Shown: positions 62,766 to 64,000 of the stretch, one piece after another
How positions within the stretch are numbered: position 1 is the stretch's first letter
How the letters are laid out: the number at the start of each line of letters is the position of its first letter
Source of the DNA: Hericium rajendrae
Taxonomy: Eukaryota; Basidiomycota; Agaricomycetes; Russulales; Hericiaceae
NCBI GenBank assembly: GCA_033439255.1
Contig: CM065882.1
Span: 930,001 to 994,000 of the forward strand
Reading direction: 5' to 3'
DNA length: 64,000 bases
Position numbers and translations under genes: made by a program
Notes under the pieces: model-generated
What the model was told of the DNA's origin: nothing
Databases searched by the model: none
Seen by the model: only the letters and a program-made list of their open reading frames with translations

Positions 62766-62800
62766 TCAAGGATCTTAAGCAAATTCTATTACATCGGCTC
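62738..62800 (-). repeat. Right terminal inverted repeat of the giant element
   Basis: Read inward (minus strand) it begins GAGCCGATGT and contains GAATTTGCTTAAG and TGACTATCTAGTCACCC, matching the left end. The duplication ATCCATG follows at 62801-62807. Confidence 0.75.
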
Positions 62801-62817
62801 ATCCATGAAGATATAAA

Positions 62818-64000
62818 TCAGTACCCTGACGGTCGAGCGTCTGATTTGGAGGTATCGTATGCCCTGATAAGTCTCGATTGGTCTTGCCGCGCCGGATTCT
62901 CCGTCTGACTGAAAGCAAAACCACGATTCCGTCGCATGCGTTGCACCGCACGTACTTTCTTGATTGCTTTCTGGAATCTGAAAGTGCCATCATCAGAGGA
63001 GGAAAGGCACAATATGCATTCACACTTACTGTTCTTGCCGTGGCCGATAATCCGGAATATTATACTTTTGGATTTCCTGGGCAATATGGTAGGATGCTGG
63101 CATATACGTACGCTTGTAGCTGAGCAAACATCGTTCAGTAAACGAGCATTGGACGGCACAGAAAGGGTACTTACTATTTCCAGACAAAATCTCGACAGAG
63201 ACAGAAAATAGGCACGAGAATAAGCATGAAGTAGAAGACCCCGTTAGTCCACAGGTGCGTGACGAGGCCTTGGTACTCCCGGGAAAAGCCAATGGCCGGG
63301 GCAACAACAGCATATAGAGGAAGGAAGAGCATAGTGAATACGAAGGAGCCGGGGATGGCTGATTGGAGTGAAGTTAGGATGCTCTCAGCAATGTAGTGAG
63401 GAATGAAACTGACCTGCGACAGTATATTTGGTCCAGAGACTACGACATATCAGATGAATTGGATATCTCGTTATCAATAATCGCACTCACTCAGACACCA
63501 AGGCAGCCTTGCCGAGAACTGTCAGCAGCACTGCGAGGTACAACATAGTTCCCCAAAACCAATGTCCTGAGTCCAGCCCGGAAGATTGCTTGAGATCGCC
63601 CCAGAACAAGATCACAGAAAATCCAAAGAGAATCTGGGATGAATGTCAGAACGCGCAAACATTCGAACTGCTTTATGTGATGACGCACAATACTATGATA
63701 GAGCGCGTTTGCAACCCATAGCCAAAACGCAGTCTTTGTGAAGAAAGCATTTTTCTGGCCAAGCATGTAGAGCTGAGGATAGCGATCAAGAATGCGAGCG
63801 GAGACAAACTGATCGAAGACACCGATGACAAGAGGAGGAAGGAGGGTGAACACAACGTTATACAATGACAACGTCCATGACTCGTAGGCAATCTGTCCGG
63901 AGAAGTTATTGAAGAAAGAGTACTGAATACGACAAGTCAGACAAGTCTCAAGATATGCATCATTGAGGGACTCACCCAAAATTGCGTCATGTATAGTACG
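62818..64000 (-). CDS. drs2: Drs2-type P4-ATPase phospholipid flippase, C-terminal part (runs off the right edge)
   Basis: Visible exons, 5' to 3': up to 63976, 63689-63922, 63490-63633, 63414-63439 (26 nt), 63175-63358, 63030-63119, 62818-62977. The text YSFFNNFSGQIAYESWTLSL, PPLVIGVFDQFVSARILDRYP, FWLWVANALYHSI, LGKAALVSDLWTKYTVAAIPGS and VQRMRRNRGFAFSQTE is that of the last transmembrane helices and regulatory tail of Drs2. Drs2 with a Cdc50 subunit flips phosphatidylserine to the cytosolic leaflet of the trans-Golgi and supports vesicle formation. The catalytic domains lie outside the window. The stop codon is 10 bp from the target duplication of the giant element, so its 3' UTR now comes from the transposon end. 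Confidence 0.93.

Larger units (their letters stand above)
46875..62800. mobile_element. Giant KDZ-superfamily DNA transposon, 15,926 bp, with cargo genes
   Basis: The 7-bp sequence ATCCATG stands at 46868-46874 and 62801-62807. Directly inside, the two ends are imperfect inverted repeats: 19 of the first 27 positions match, including GAATT and GCTTAAG at the same distance from the duplication. Then TGACTA and CTAGTCACCC follow at both ends (about 62 bp in all). Arrays of GACTA fill the first and last 500-600 bp. Inside are a KDZ transposase (minus), a 176-aa acidic protein and a 648-aa protein (both minus), a 656-aa and a 394-aa protein (both plus), and a decayed mitochondrial-carrier gene. 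KDZ (Kyakuja-Dileera-Zisupton) elements are known to be large in basidiomycetes. The boundaries and the unity of this block are my inference. Confidence 0.78.

Overview
The window is nuclear DNA of a filamentous basidiomycete, most likely an Agaricomycete of the polypore type. Genes are dense and cut by many 41-65-nt GT-AG introns, the trifunctional TRP1 gene has the GATase-IGPS-PRAI order, and there is an NLR with a WD40 tail, a Ty3-type LTR retrotransposon and a KDZ transposase with the CxC2 cysteine cluster. All gene models below were spliced by hand from reading frames and splice sites; none has transcript support.

Layout. 1-10.3 kb: tRNA-Ala, a cell-wall-integrity MAP kinase (Slt2/Mpk1 type), a conserved membrane-anchored protein of unknown role and a DUF300/TMEM184 membrane protein. 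10.6-24.6 kb: one minus-strand NLR gene (helical N-terminus, NACHT, about 14 WD40 repeats) broken by two insertions, a 7.1-kb Ty3/Gypsy element and a 1.58-kb hAT-like element, each with a clean target-site duplication. 25-46.2 kb: housekeeping and signalling genes, namely a PXR1/PinX1-like G-patch protein, a 491-bp hAT-type MITE, NoxR, TRP1, an Spt21/Ams2-like regulator, a secreted NucA/NucB-type nuclease, a GT61 glycosyltransferase, a voltage-gated K+ channel and a CitE/CLYBL-like lyase.

46.9-62.8 kb is the most notable part. It appears to be one large DNA transposon of 15,926 bp, bounded by imperfect terminal inverted repeats and a 7-bp target duplication (ATCCATG), with arrays of the pentamer GACTA inside both ends. 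It carries a KDZ transposase, four further genes of unknown function (one with a GRF-like zinc cluster) and a decayed mitochondrial-carrier gene. It sits 10 bp beyond the stop codon of a Drs2-type phospholipid flippase, whose C-terminal part fills the right edge of the window.

How the genes relate: the host genes are not a pathway cluster, although Slt2, NoxR, Spt21-like, GT61 and Drs2 are all growth, cell-wall or secretion functions. The two mobile-element zones (NLR locus and KDZ element) interrupt otherwise ordinary gene order.
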